A stretch of DNA of 64,000 nt from Melampsora larici-populina 98AG31 (taxonomy: Eukaryota > Basidiomycota > Pucciniomycetes > Pucciniales > Melampsoraceae). The translations under genes were made by a program, and so were the position numbers. The first letter of the stretch is position 1; each line of letters opens with the position of its first letter. The stretch covers positions 518,296 through 582,295 of the forward strand of contig NW_006768771.1 of the NCBI RefSeq assembly GCF_000204055.1. Reading direction: 5' to 3'. The notes under the pieces are model-generated. The model was not told the DNA's origin. It worked only from the letters and a program-made list of their open reading frames with translations, and ran no database searches. Below, one piece after another: positions 20,059 to 30,465 of this stretch.

Positions 20059-22064
20059 CAGTAGAACCTGTACTATCCGGTACTCTCCAACCCGGTAGCC
20101 TGCCAAATCCGGTAGTGGAGGATTCCACCAGCTCGGTTCCCAGCTAAATAACCGGTAGCCTGCCTTAAATGCTATCCGGTTGATAACTTGCAAAGTACCG
20201 GGTAAAACAGGGAGAAAAATAGACTTTATTTTACTATAAAAGGACCCCAAAGGTCAAAAATTGGGGCCGAAAAAGTCCTTCAAGTTTGTCTGAACCACCC
20301 GACTCTCCCTTTCAATCTGTCTCTCCTCCCTAACCTCACTCAAAATCACTCAAAGCGATCGGACAACACTTGTAGAAATGTTGGGATCACCTCGTTCAGT
20401 CATGATTCAAATCGCATCGACAAGGGCTTCGGTCTGTTGTCCTAGGGGAAGTTCCGGCTCAATTTCATCCTCTCCAATCACAACAACCTCGTCTTCCACA
20501 GTCACTGCGGCCTCAATCAGCTCTCTGTCGGTCAAAGTCATGTGAGTGTTGTTTTCAGCATCCAGATTGAGCAAGTCACTTATGGCCATTGGATCTCAAA
20601 CCCGAAGAGTAGTCAGATGTGAAGTCAACTGGTCTTCGAGCTGAGACTCTTCGAAGTTTTCAATCGGATCATCGCTTTCAGGTACTTCAAGTATCTTTCC
20701 ATTTTGATCGCGAGGTGAGATTATCTTTGTATGCTTCCAGCAGTTTTGAATAGTTTCTTCTGAGATTTCTTTCCAAGCCATCTGGACCCATCTCATTGCT
20801 TGAAGCTGATCAATTTTATAAATGTTTTTGTTTGATCCAATCTCCTTGCGGTCAATCGCATTCTGTAGTTGATAGTTTCGATAGTGCCTTTTGAAGGCTG
20901 CGATGATCCCAGCATCTAAAGGCTGAATCTTGGAGGTCGCGTTTGGTGGCAAGAAGAGAAGAGTGAGATTGGGTAGCTCGGCAGTTGAGATAACATGAGA
21001 GGGGGCATTGTCCAGAATCAATAAGATGTTTCGATTTTGAGCTTTCATCTCATCATTCAATTTGACAAGATACTCCTGTTGTAGAAAGTTATCCTGTTGG
21101 TAAATCAGATTGAAATAAGATCATCATGATGATCCCTTACCTGGAAGAGCACACCAGTCATCCAAGCCTTCTTGTTGCTGCGATAGTAAAAACTAAGCTG
21201 TTCTCCGGTCTTCTTTTTGAAGCATCAAGGCTTTTCCGCATGTCCAATAAAAAAGAGAAGCGGCTTTTCTGAGCCATCAGCATTACACGTCAATGCAACT
21301 GTAATGCAAGTCTTATCGTTTTTTGCTCCTTCAATTTGTTGAGATGCAATCGTACGGTCTGGAGTCAGGCAGTAGAAAAGCCCAGTTTCATCCATATTGA
21401 AGATGTCCTTGAGAGCGAATTTGTTGGTCATCTCGATGATTTCGGGTAAACTTTTTTGAATTGCCGCAAAGTCTGCTGAGCCTGATTCGCCGTGTGTCTT
21501 TACACTTCAAAACCCGTGTCGTGCTTGAAAGCTTTCAAGCCAACCTTTGGAAAAGCTTGGTTGATCCTGATCAGGGATCTTCATTTGATCAGCTAAGGTT
21601 TTTGGCTTGGCCTGGATAAGGGGACCTGTCAGGCGAGTTCCGTTATGCTCGCACTGGAAAACCCAGTTGGCAAGGGCAGTGTCATGCTCAGGATGGTGAG
21701 CTATCCTTCGTCGCTTACATGAGAGTTCTGCTGAGCTCATTCCTAAATAATTCTCCTTTTTCTTGAGGATGTCCGAGATTGTAGTTTGACCAGGTATCTT
21801 GAGGAGATTGAAAGTATGTTTTGCCCATTTAGCTAGATCTGATTGCTTCATCTTTGGACACTGTGTGTGCTTCTCACACAGCTTTTTCTTTTGATCATTT
21901 GTCATAATCCCGGCTTGAAGAGGCTTGATTTGAGGCATGTTGAGGGCTTTGTAAGAGCTGACAGGATTTTTTTGATTTTTTTTTTAAATTCTCGAATCCG
22001 GTAGCCTGTCAAACCCGGTACCAAGGGCTTCCACCGAGCGTACCGGATGGTACAGGGTTTACTG
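20059..22064 (-). mobile_element. pogo/Fot-type (Tc1/mariner superfamily) DNA transposon
   Basis: 2006 bp bounded by inverted repeats CAGTAGAACCTGTACTATCC and CAGTAAACCCTGTACCATCC (the latter on the minus strand) and flanked by TA dinucleotides (20057-20058, 22065-22066). Beyond the ends, further inverted words (ggtagcctg, ccggtac) extend the terminal repeats to about 100 bp. It contains one minus-strand transposase gene with three stop codons. Confidence 0.9.
20407..21938 (-). pseudogene. pogo/Fot transposase with three in-frame TGA codons
   Basis: Starts at ATG 21936-21938 (MPQIKPLQAGIMTN). The N-terminal half has tandem helix-turn-helix DNA-binding domains of the psq and Tc5/CENP-B type (DLAKWAKHTFNL; LANWVFQCEHNG). 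The catalytic DDE_1 core has NMDETGLFY (first Asp, near 21385), LILDNAPSH (second Asp, near 21010) and QPLDAGIIAAFKRHY (third Asp, near 20925), giving the DDD triad usual for pogo. One 47-nt intron is predicted (21094-21140, GTAAGG...CAG). The same frame is interrupted only by TGA at 21507-21509, 21225-21227 and 20596-20598. The last part, MAISDLLNLDAENN to 20407, is the natural C-terminus. Confidence 0.9.
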
Positions 22065-22066
22065 TA

Positions 22067-22699
22067 TGTATGTATATGTACTATAACTATTGTATCACTA
22101 TCTACAGTATGTACTTGTTTTTGTTCCTGCAATTTAGGAATGATTGCTCAAATCATCAATCACGATTTAAAGTGATTCAAAGAGTGTTTTTAAAATGACT
22201 CAATGCTACAATGAAGGCGTGAGGTAGGAAGGAAAAACATGTTTTTCGTTCCTAAATGATACAACATAAGATTTCTGAATACAGAGACCCGTATTTTTTC
22301 CAATTTTGCATAACATACCAGCAACTCACTTGTTGAGCACCTCATCTTCAGGTAAAAAGGAACATGTTTGCGCTCTTATTCGTTACAAAGGCAATTTTTG
22401 TTGGAATATGTATAATCACGTCATGAGAACTATCTCACTTCTCTCATATCACATATCCCATAAGTATGTAGTGTGCTTTACCAACCTAAATGCTCCTTGT
22501 GTACTCTTTATATTTCACTACTCAACTGATCGTGTGAACATATAAATGGTCCCTGAATATCCTACTGTCTCTTCATTCAATTGTTTGTGTGAATCATTAT
22601 TCTCTCTTACATAATATCTCGTGTATATAAACTGCCTGGAGCTGCACCAGGAAAGGGTTTCTTTTCCTCACCCTTTCCATTTCTGTCTTGTGCGCTCCA
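22067..22699. other. Intergenic, nothing recognised
   Basis: A/T-rich sequence without a supported gene, promoter or repeat. A short pyrimidine-rich patch occurs just before the foldback element (near 22660). Confidence 0.4.
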
Positions 22700-23640
22700 C
22701 TTGATCACAACAATTTTTGGGGTAAAAAGTGCCTTGAAAGAAGTGAAGATGGAGGAAAATCGATTTTCTGATTAGAGACACTGACCTTCTTTTTGGTTTT
22801 TGCCTACAAAGGTCGCAAGATGAGTCCATAGCTGTCTGTCTTCAGGTAGTAATGTGCTAATTTGCTGATGAATGTGAATAAAAAGTCCATTTTTGGGCGT
22901 AAAAGTGTCCCAAAAGGCCTGAAAATGGAGGAAATTTGAGAAAGTGATCAAATAGACTCAAGTTCTTTTTGGTGTTTGCATAAGATTCTCGCAACAAGAG
23001 GCCATATCACCTTGTCTTCATGTGGTAAGGGACAGTTTTACTGATAAAACTGACAAAAAAGGTACGTTTTGGAGATATAAGTGTCTTGAAAAGGTTGAAG
23101 ATGGAGGAAATATGAAAAGTGTTCAAATAGACTGACATTATTTTCCCATTTTGCATAAGAATACCACAAGATGAGGCCGTATCTGCATGTTTTCAGGTGG
23201 TATGGGTGTAAATGTTGGTGATTTTGTCGAGGTTTCAAATGTGAGTCACTTTGCACAAAAACATGACAATAAGGAAATCTCAAATTTCCTAATGTTTTTC
23301 AGCGAAAAATTAGCTCAAACTACCCAAAGATGAGAAGATATGGACTCATCTCGCGGGATTATTATGCAAAATCCAAAAATAATGTTAGTCTATTTGAACC
23401 CTTTTACCAAATTCGTTGATCTTCGACCTTTTCAATCAACATTTATCTCCAAAATTCTCACGTTTGATCACATTCAGCATTAAAACACTTCTTTTCTACT
23501 GGAAGATGAGGTGATATGGACTCATCTCGCGAAGATTGTATGCAAAATCCAAAAAGAACGTCAGTCTCTCTAATCAGAATTTTGATTTTCCTTCATCTTC
23601 ATGCTGTTCAAACGACAATTATCCCCAAAGTGGTACCAAG
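22700..23640. repeat. Foldback element built from ~175-bp units (3 direct, 2 inverted)
   Basis: Three direct copies of a unit of about 175 bp start near 22748, 22921 and 23096 (each with 'atggaggaaa', then 'agac..' and 'ttttg'-'gcata', then 'aagatgag' or 'aagagg'). Two copies in the opposite orientation follow, near 23335 and 23505, with 'gactcatctcgcg' and 'atgcaaaatccaaaa'. The outer edges also pair ('cttgatcacaacaattttt' against 'aacgacaatt...aag'). The centre is near 23290. It has no coding capacity and the family is not recognised. Confidence 0.75.
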
Positions 23641-24340
23641 TCAAAGGCTTGTGTGGAAGTGAAAACATCCTGACTTTTGGTATTCAGAGATCTCAAAACT
23701 GATGGCGAGGTACTCTACTGAGAACCTTCACTTACTTACTTTGGAGACTTAAAAGGTGAATGCTTGGGTCATTTATTAACCATCATTGCTATCGTGTATA
23801 ATATATCAGTTATTCCAATTGATACAAATTGAGCACACACATAATGAATACTTGTGAAAGGAACACAAATTCAAATTTATCCTTGACTGTTGATACAATT
23901 AACACAAAATCAACCCATTACACTTGAATGACCAACCGCTAAGAGAAAAAGTGATAACCGAGAACAGATCAAAGACACGTAGATAACCAAGAATAAGATT
24001 TCTTCGCATCGGGATTCAACCTTTACTGCCAAAGTAAGGTTAGTTATTCCCAATAACTAGTCATAAGAATCACGTTCAGATTAGATATCAGTCATTGGTG
24101 GGACATAGAAGGTATAGACTAACCTTCTAAAATCCTGCTGGAACTTCAGATTTGATATCAGTTTGAGTTCCTCCAATATCAGTTTGAGTTGCAACATTGT
24201 TTTGCTTTCTACATATAAATACCTGTGTTACATAGGTGAGAATCATGCATTATGATGCTCCATTGCAATATGCTCACTTACTTCAACGCAGGAGATGTGA
24301 ATGTCACAACAATCAATGAACCCGTTCAATGCACTGAGGG
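23641..24340. other. Intergenic, nothing recognised
   Basis: A/T-rich spacer. A short phrase, 'gatatcagtttgagtt', occurs twice near 24155-24190. No gene is supported. Confidence 0.4.
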
Positions 24341-25056
24341 TCAATCAAGCCCGTCTTCTTCACCTACAACACCATCCTTGGGATTTTGGATGGAAGCAAG
24401 GTGTTTGTTGGCCGCTTGGGCGGCGGCTGCTTTGTATGCGGCAAACACTTCAGCTTCATATTGGCTGAAACTTTCAGCAGCTTTGTATGTAAGTCATATT
24501 TGTCAGTCAGTTGTGCGGTTACATAGACACATCACTTCGAAATGATTGTGATGGGACTCACTCATGCCCTCGGAGGTTACGTCAGGAACGAAAGCTTCAA
24601 ACGCTTTGTGAAAGGCCTCTTTGGAGGCTTCCAAGTGGGCCTCTATCTCATCATCAATACTGGCCGCTGAGGTGAGCTGTGTGAGCAATGGTTGTGATGA
24701 TCCTAACTTGGCTTCTAAGATGCTGGGCCGAATGGCGGTGATATTGTAGAACTTGCCATTTTTGAGAAGTTGCCAATGTTCTCGTGGCACGCCAGTTTTT
24801 GATAAGAAAGCTAGCCTATCGGGACAAGCCTTGAACCAGTGACCAAAGAGACCACAGTAGAAGCACTCGGGGAGGCCAGCTTTCACTTGCGGCAACGCCT
24901 TGTGAGGTATGGGACTTGGTGATCTCTCGGACATTTGCGTTGTGACATGGCGAGTTTTATAAGCTGAGTTCTTAGCTCGGGTGTAAGAGGTGTGCAATTG
25001 GGGGTAAGAGTATTTTGAGTACTATCAGAAATGATAATTGGAGACGAGTGAGACAT
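24341..25056 (-). CDS. Small CCHC zinc-knuckle protein
   Basis: The likely start is ATG 25054-25056 (MSHSSPIIISDSTQNTLTP), followed by a helical segment (PELRTQLIKLAMSQ) and a retroviral-type zinc knuckle CFYCGLFGHWFKAC (CX2CX4HX4C, near 24860). An intron begins GTGAGT near 24566. A second exon with an Ala-rich helix (YEAEVFAAYKAAAAQAANK) ends GEEDGLD at TGA 24341-24343. The first exon changes frame near 24935; one extra A in the AAA run would join the two frames, so this is either a sequencing error or a broken gene. The knuckle suggests nucleic-acid binding, gag-like. I do not recognise the family. Confidence 0.55.
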
Positions 25057-25678
25057 TTTCTTTCAGATAGTATTTGAGTGATTGAGGATCTTTGAAATTG
25101 AGAGTGATCAAGATGAGTGGGTCAGGAGAAGATCACCGGTGGAGACAATGGGGTGAAGGTGAACAATTGAGGCTGCTTGAGTCAATGGGTGTTTATACTC
25201 GTGACCTCTGCTCATTGCTGACTTGTTTATTATTATCATATGTGTGTGTTGTTTTGAAATCTTATCTTCTTCCGATTCTGACCAATTCATAATTCAAGAT
25301 ATATTGAAGGCAAGTGGGCAAGTGTACACATGCAAGCAACTGAATTTTGATTCAATCAAGCAAAACAAAGTTGTTCCAATGCCTAAACAATGGTGCCTTG
25401 CCGACGCTGTTAACCTATGATGAGACCTGAGGATGGTGGAGGATGAGCGCAGAGTTCATCCAAACTTTTCAATGATATGTATCTGATGCGGATCTCTGAT
25501 CAATGAACGGTACACAATTCCTTTGTCTGTATTTGCATTGCTTTTGGGTCACAAGGAGAATACCACATATGGTATTGAACAAAATGGGCAAACAACATTT
25601 AAATATAAACAAAAGGAAGGGGAAGGGGAAACATGTTAATTGTGTTCACCATATTCAAACTTGCTGTGATATATGTAG
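25057..25678. other. Intergenic, nothing recognised
   Basis: Spacer between two minus-strand genes. No supported coding region or repeat. Confidence 0.4.
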
Positions 25679-26323
25679 TTACATGGAAGACGGGTCAAGG
25701 TTGATGGTTGGTATTTGGGGAGGGTTCATATCAAGAGAGTTGGCTCGGTTGTAATGTGAGGATGGGTCAGGCCCATTGTCTTGAGTGTCCAATCTGACTA
25801 ATTGAATTAGGTTCTCCTTGAGGTCGGAATCGAGTGCAAGAAGCTTGGGCTGGTTGAGTTTGGTGCTGGGGGTCTTTAAGGTCTGTCGTTGCAAACGGGC
25901 GCCGGGAAGCAGCTTGACTTCATATCCGGCTTCTGAAAGGACTTTGTCGCAACGGCTCCACGGCCAATTTTTCAAGCCGGTGGTTTCATCTGATCAATCA
26001 TTGATTGAATGATGTAATTAGTTGCGGACTTTGATTGAATTAAACATAACCAAAGGAAAGCACTTACGTAAGAAAGTAGAAAGTGACGCAACCACACGTG
26101 ATTGGAATTGTTTGCTCAAACCTGTCATGATCGGATTGAGCAATATGTTGTATCAAAGTATATTTGGAAGTTACTTACCAGAAACCGCACTTGAAAGCTC
26201 GCCAGGTGTTTTGCCCAACATGAGTGCTTGTAACCTGGCTGGAAAGTTGTTTACACCATCAACCCCGTAAATCATACTGACTGGCTTGTTGGCTCCGGCT
26301 GTGAAGTTGGTAACACTACACAA

Positions 26324-27129
26324 AATATAATATTTTCTGGGCAGAAAATTAAATTATTGATACACAAAAATATTGAGAGGCCAGGAGAAGGGCAAAAAAT
26401 AAATTAAAATATGCATCTTGTTCCCTGCGGTGAGAGATTCACTCTCCATATTTTTCCATATTTTTACAGTCCGTATTGATAAGTGTACTAACAATAAACC
26501 TTCATAATCATCCAATTACAACCTGTAACAAGCACTGAAATTTGGCTCATTAGTGTTTAGAGAAACTTTTGATTTCTGAAAACACCTATAACTTTGTCAA
26601 ATCTGCCTCAAAACACTCGATTGTAAGTGCATTAGAAAGCTGAACTCTTCCTCTCAAACTTTCATAAGATCAAGAACTATGTAGCTAGTATGACAATCAT
26701 TCTATGGATCTGTATGTACAAACGTATAAAAAAGATGATATCTTTTTTAGCAGACCAGCACGCTGCGTGGTCCTATTATGAACTATTTGGAGGACAATTC
26801 CAGCTTACCAATGCACCCAAAATTGAGCGTTTTGGACCGGAATTGAAAAAGTTATGAGTATTTTCAGAAATCAAAAGTTTCTCTAAACACTAATGAGCCA
26901 AATTTCAGTGCTTGTTACAGGTTGTAATTGGATGATTGTGAAGGTTTATTGTTAGTACACTTATCAATGTGGACTGTAAAAATACGGAAAAATATGCAGA
27001 GTGAAGTTCTCAATGCAGGGAACAAGATGCATATTTTTATTCATTTTTTGCTCTCCTCCTGGCCTCTCAATATTTTTGTGTATCAATAATTTAATTTTCT
27101 GCCCAGAAAATATTATCTTTCTTGTAGTG
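26324..27129. mobile_element. CACTA-like foldback MITE
   Basis: 806 bp, an almost complete palindrome. Ends CACTACACAAAATATAAT and, inverted, CACTACAAGAAAGATAAT are flanked by the 3-bp duplication TAA (26321-26323, 27130-27132). CACTA ends with 3-bp duplications fit the CACTA/EnSpm superfamily. It lies inside an exon of the HMG-box-like gene; excision rejoins KHNFQI to TNFTAG in frame. Inner arms ('aagcactgaaatttggctca') resemble those of the neighbouring element, so the two are diverged members of one family. Confidence 0.85.
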
Positions 27130-27177
27130 TAATCTGAAAGTTGTGCTTGCCAATGTGATTTGACACCGCAACCATAA

Positions 27178-28241
27178 CACTACACAAAATGTAATCTTTA
27201 CCGGGTGGTAAAGGAAACTACTGACATAGAAAGATCCTGAGGCAACAGGAAGAGAGCTAAAAATCTGAAAAAATATGCACCTTGTTCCTACATGTTGGGG
27301 CATCATGATGAGTATTTTTTTGTATTTTACACACAGATATTGGTTAATGTCACTGGGCACATGTAGTATTTCTCCCAAGTGAAAAATGATTGACCTGGAG
27401 GACAAAAAAAATCAAAAATGATGTAATTCTGTATCCATTTTGCATGTGCATTTACAAAGCATTTTTTTGCATTGATGCTGCATTTTTCTGCATTAATGGT
27501 GCATTTTTCTGCATTAACATAGCATTTTTAATCATTTTTGACATTAAGTTTAATCATTTTGCATAGTGGAAAAATACTACATGTGTGCAGTGTGTACTAA
27601 CAATAAAGGCTGAAAATCATCAACAACCCACCTGTAATAACAATACCTGAAATTTGGGTCATGATTATGAAGACAATATTGTGTGGTCTAAAAGCTTCAA
27701 TAACTTTTGCAATTCTTCTCCAAATAACTCAATTTTTGGTTCATTCAAAAGCTGAACTATTCTCCTTCACACTTCATAAGGGTAGTAAGGTGTTATTTAG
27801 TCATGTAACCGCTCTACATATGCTCAAACAGTTCTGAATAAGTAGCTCTGTAGGATCTTTTTCAGACTAGCTACAGATGTGATGTCTGAATGATAAATGT
27901 AGAGGAAAGACACACCTTTTTGATGAACTCCAAATCAAGTGATTTGATTCACAACTGATGAAGTTATTGATGTTTGAAGATTTCAAAATCCTGTCTTCAA
28001 AATCATGGGCCAAATTTCAGGTACTGTTACAGGTGGGTTTTTGATGATTCTCAGCCTTTATTGTTAGTACATTAACGAATATCTGTGTGTAAAATACAAA
28101 GAAATACTCATCAGGACGCCCCAACATCTAGGAACAAGGTGCATATTTTTTCCGATTTTTAGCTCTCTTCCTGTTGCCTCAGGATCTTTCTATGTCAGTA
28201 GTTTTCTTTACTGCCCGGTAAAGATTACATTTTGTGTAGTG
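27178..28241. mobile_element. CACTA-like foldback MITE with nested insertion
   Basis: 1064 bp. Terminal repeats of about 85 bp start CACTACACAAAATGTAATC and contain 'ctttaccgggtggtaaag'. The 3-bp duplication is TAA (27175-27177, 28242-28244). The rest of the element is also palindromic, except for a 242-bp insert in the left arm (27351-27592). Removing it from the HMG-box-like exon rejoins ANHFEF to VMVAVS in frame. A terminal fragment of the same family lies at 6132-6211. Confidence 0.88.
27351..27592. mobile_element. Small MITE nested in the CACTA-like element
   Basis: 242 bp with ends CACTGGGCACATGTAGTATT and, inverted, CACTGCACACATGTAGTATT, flanked by TGT on both sides (27348-27350, 27593-27595). 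The opposite arm of the host palindrome (near 28070) shows the uninterrupted sequence with a single copy of the target, which proves the insertion and its 3-bp duplication. The interior has three or four 'gcattttt'-type repeats. Confidence 0.88.
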
Positions 28242-29518
28242 TAACAAACTCAAAATGATTGGCTTTGGCTATTGGCATACACTATCAACAGATTGAGATT
28301 AGAAATATGGAACCTTGGGATGTAATCATGAGTTAAATACTCACGTGATTCGAAGTCTCTTCTAAAAGTTGTTTGGCTTTATTTTTGTACTGTTTGAGGC
28401 AACAAGGATTGGCTAGAATGTTGGTGCAAGGTTGAACTATATTGGATCGAGACTGGGATCCCACGTTGATGACTTTGAGGTCTTTTTCGAGGGTCTCTAA
28501 ATCGGTCTCAGTTGGCTCAACTTGTACATCACTACAAAGACTTCCCCCCGCCTTTGCAAGGTCTTTATAAACTTGTTTGTCCTTCTTATCCATCATGCGC
28601 CATTCTTGACTGAGTATCTTCATAGCAGTCCCATTACTAATTCCAGAAGCTGTTTGAGAAATGAGGTTTGATCTTCATACATACACGTAGGAAATTGCTT
28701 ACCTGCTTTGAAGATTGCCTTGGCCACATCACATCGGAGGAAGTAATTCCAAGCCAATGGCTGATGAACTGCAATGTACTTACCACTACAATGATTCAAT
28801 CATCGTACGGTCAGACTAATGAATGATTTTTTGATCAGAAAACAAATGACTTACAAGACTTGGTCTATGTATGAAACTGTGGTACCAAGCTTGAGTGCTT
28901 TGATAGCCTTCAGAGTTTTGATTTCTTTGTGAAGTTGAAGGATTGCGTTGACCAAATTGGAATCCTTGCTTGATGTGGCGTGCAACTCGGCTAGACATCA
29001 AAGTTTGACAGCAGTCTTGTTTTGGGTATTGCTTGCGTCAAATACCGGGACTTCGTCTGGTTTGTATGCTTTGGTTGTTTCAATTTGTGTATTGTTTTTG
29101 TTTTTCTTATTTTTTTACTTTGTTTGTTTTGATCTTTCCGTTTTCGATGTGAAGTTTTGCTAGCTTGAGACTCGGAGGGTGCTGATGAGCTGATGTGATT
29201 GGGGAGAGCTGGCCCAGGGTTGACTTGACCGCCAGTCAAACTTTGGTTTGGGTTAGGCGCAGGATTGGTGAGAGCTGGACCAGGGTTGACTTGTGCACCG
29301 GCAGTGTAATAGGTCAGATAACCAGGGTAGACAAAACCAGGGTTGCTAGGGTTGATGAGACCAGAGTTGGGGTTCACGGTTGCTTGAGTACGCGGAACTG
29401 GTTGACCGTAGTTCCAGGTGTTTGGGTTCTGAGTAGATGGACCATAGTAGTTGTTATAGGCTGGGTCAGAGACGTGAGAGTCAGGGCTGATTTGAGTTTG
29501 GTTGTGATAGTTCGACAT

Positions 29519-30465
29519 GCTGAGGAAAGTTAGCGTATGGAGTTTGAAGTCTTTAAACGTTGATTACTTCGGTTTTTCATATAGGGCGATAAAGAGGAAA
29601 CTTGGAGGAAACTTGGCCGTGTGGGGTAATCAGAGGTATTGGGTCTGGTAGTTAGTTTATGTGCATGTAAACGATGTGTAGTGTAAACTGAAATGAGCAG
29701 ATTTCAGATGCAGGAAAATCTTGCTTTGAACAGCTCAATTTGACACAATTACAGCTGTTAGTATAGTCACAATAGAGTACACGAAGGTGCAGTTTACAGA
29801 TCTGTACACAACTGTACGCAACTGTGCAAGACTAGCAACTATCAGCTATTGCTGGGCTGACCAATTCTATGGGTCTTCCAATTCTCTGGACTTAGTCAAG
29901 TTAGGTTTTTCCTCTATCAAATCTTCCTGTGCCAAAATTACAACATACAGCCTAAGTACCGTGCACACCATAAGCAACCACTTTTCAAGAAGCCCAAGGC
30001 ATAGTATAAGGACTTTGGTAAGTTTTGGGATAGATGACCTTTATAAAAACCAAAGAGATTGATTTAATTGCTCAGACCAAAAAAACAAATTGATAACAAG
30101 ATATAAAATTGTTCAAAAACCAAAAAAAACTCAAGCAGTTTAAATTCATCACAACAAATCACATTTAATTACATTTGAATAAAAAATCTGATTACAACAT
30201 TCATAAAAGAAAAATGTTTTGAAAAGAAAAAGAAACACTAAGAAAAGTTTTTTTAAAGAAAAGTCAAAAACAACTTCTTTGACCAATCACAAAAAAACAG
30301 TCTTTCATATTTAATAAATAATACATTGTTTATCACGTTTGATTAATGATCAAAAATGACATTTATAAATATAACCATTTTGTTCAAAAGAAAAAAATGA
30401 TGATGATGATGATACAGAAGAAAGAAAATTATCAAAGTTCTGAAAAATAACTTTAATTGCTGAAA
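29519..30465. other. Intergenic, nothing recognised
   Basis: A/T-rich region between two minus-strand genes. The 5' flank of the HMG-box-like gene and the 3' flank of the WDR26-like gene lie here. Poly-A and 'aaaaga' runs near 30100-30260 are the only features. Confidence 0.4.

Larger units (their letters stand above)
25679..29518 (-). pseudogene. HMG-box-like gene, broken by two CACTA-like MITEs
   Basis: Minus-strand gene from ATG 29516-29518 (MSNYHNQTQISPDSH) to TAA at 25679 (ending INLDPSSM). It has a disordered Tyr/Asn/Pro-rich N-terminus with repeated VNPGPAL motifs and a basic stretch, then a leucine-rich helix (NLVNAILQLHKEIKTLKAIK). An HMG-box-like segment follows (PLAWNYFLRCDVAKAI; TAMKILSQEWRMMDKKDKQ; VYKDLAKAG), then a C-terminal region (IGKHNFQITNFTAGANK; LKNWPWSRCDKVLSEAGYEV). 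Predicted exons: 28855-29518, 28701-28785, 28345-28649, one split by MITEs at about 28270-26179, a short one near 26100-26153, and 25679 to about 25990. Defects are a one-A deletion in the A-run near 29112 and TGA 28998-29000. It resembles HMG-box DNA-binding proteins; function is inferred. Confidence 0.6.
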
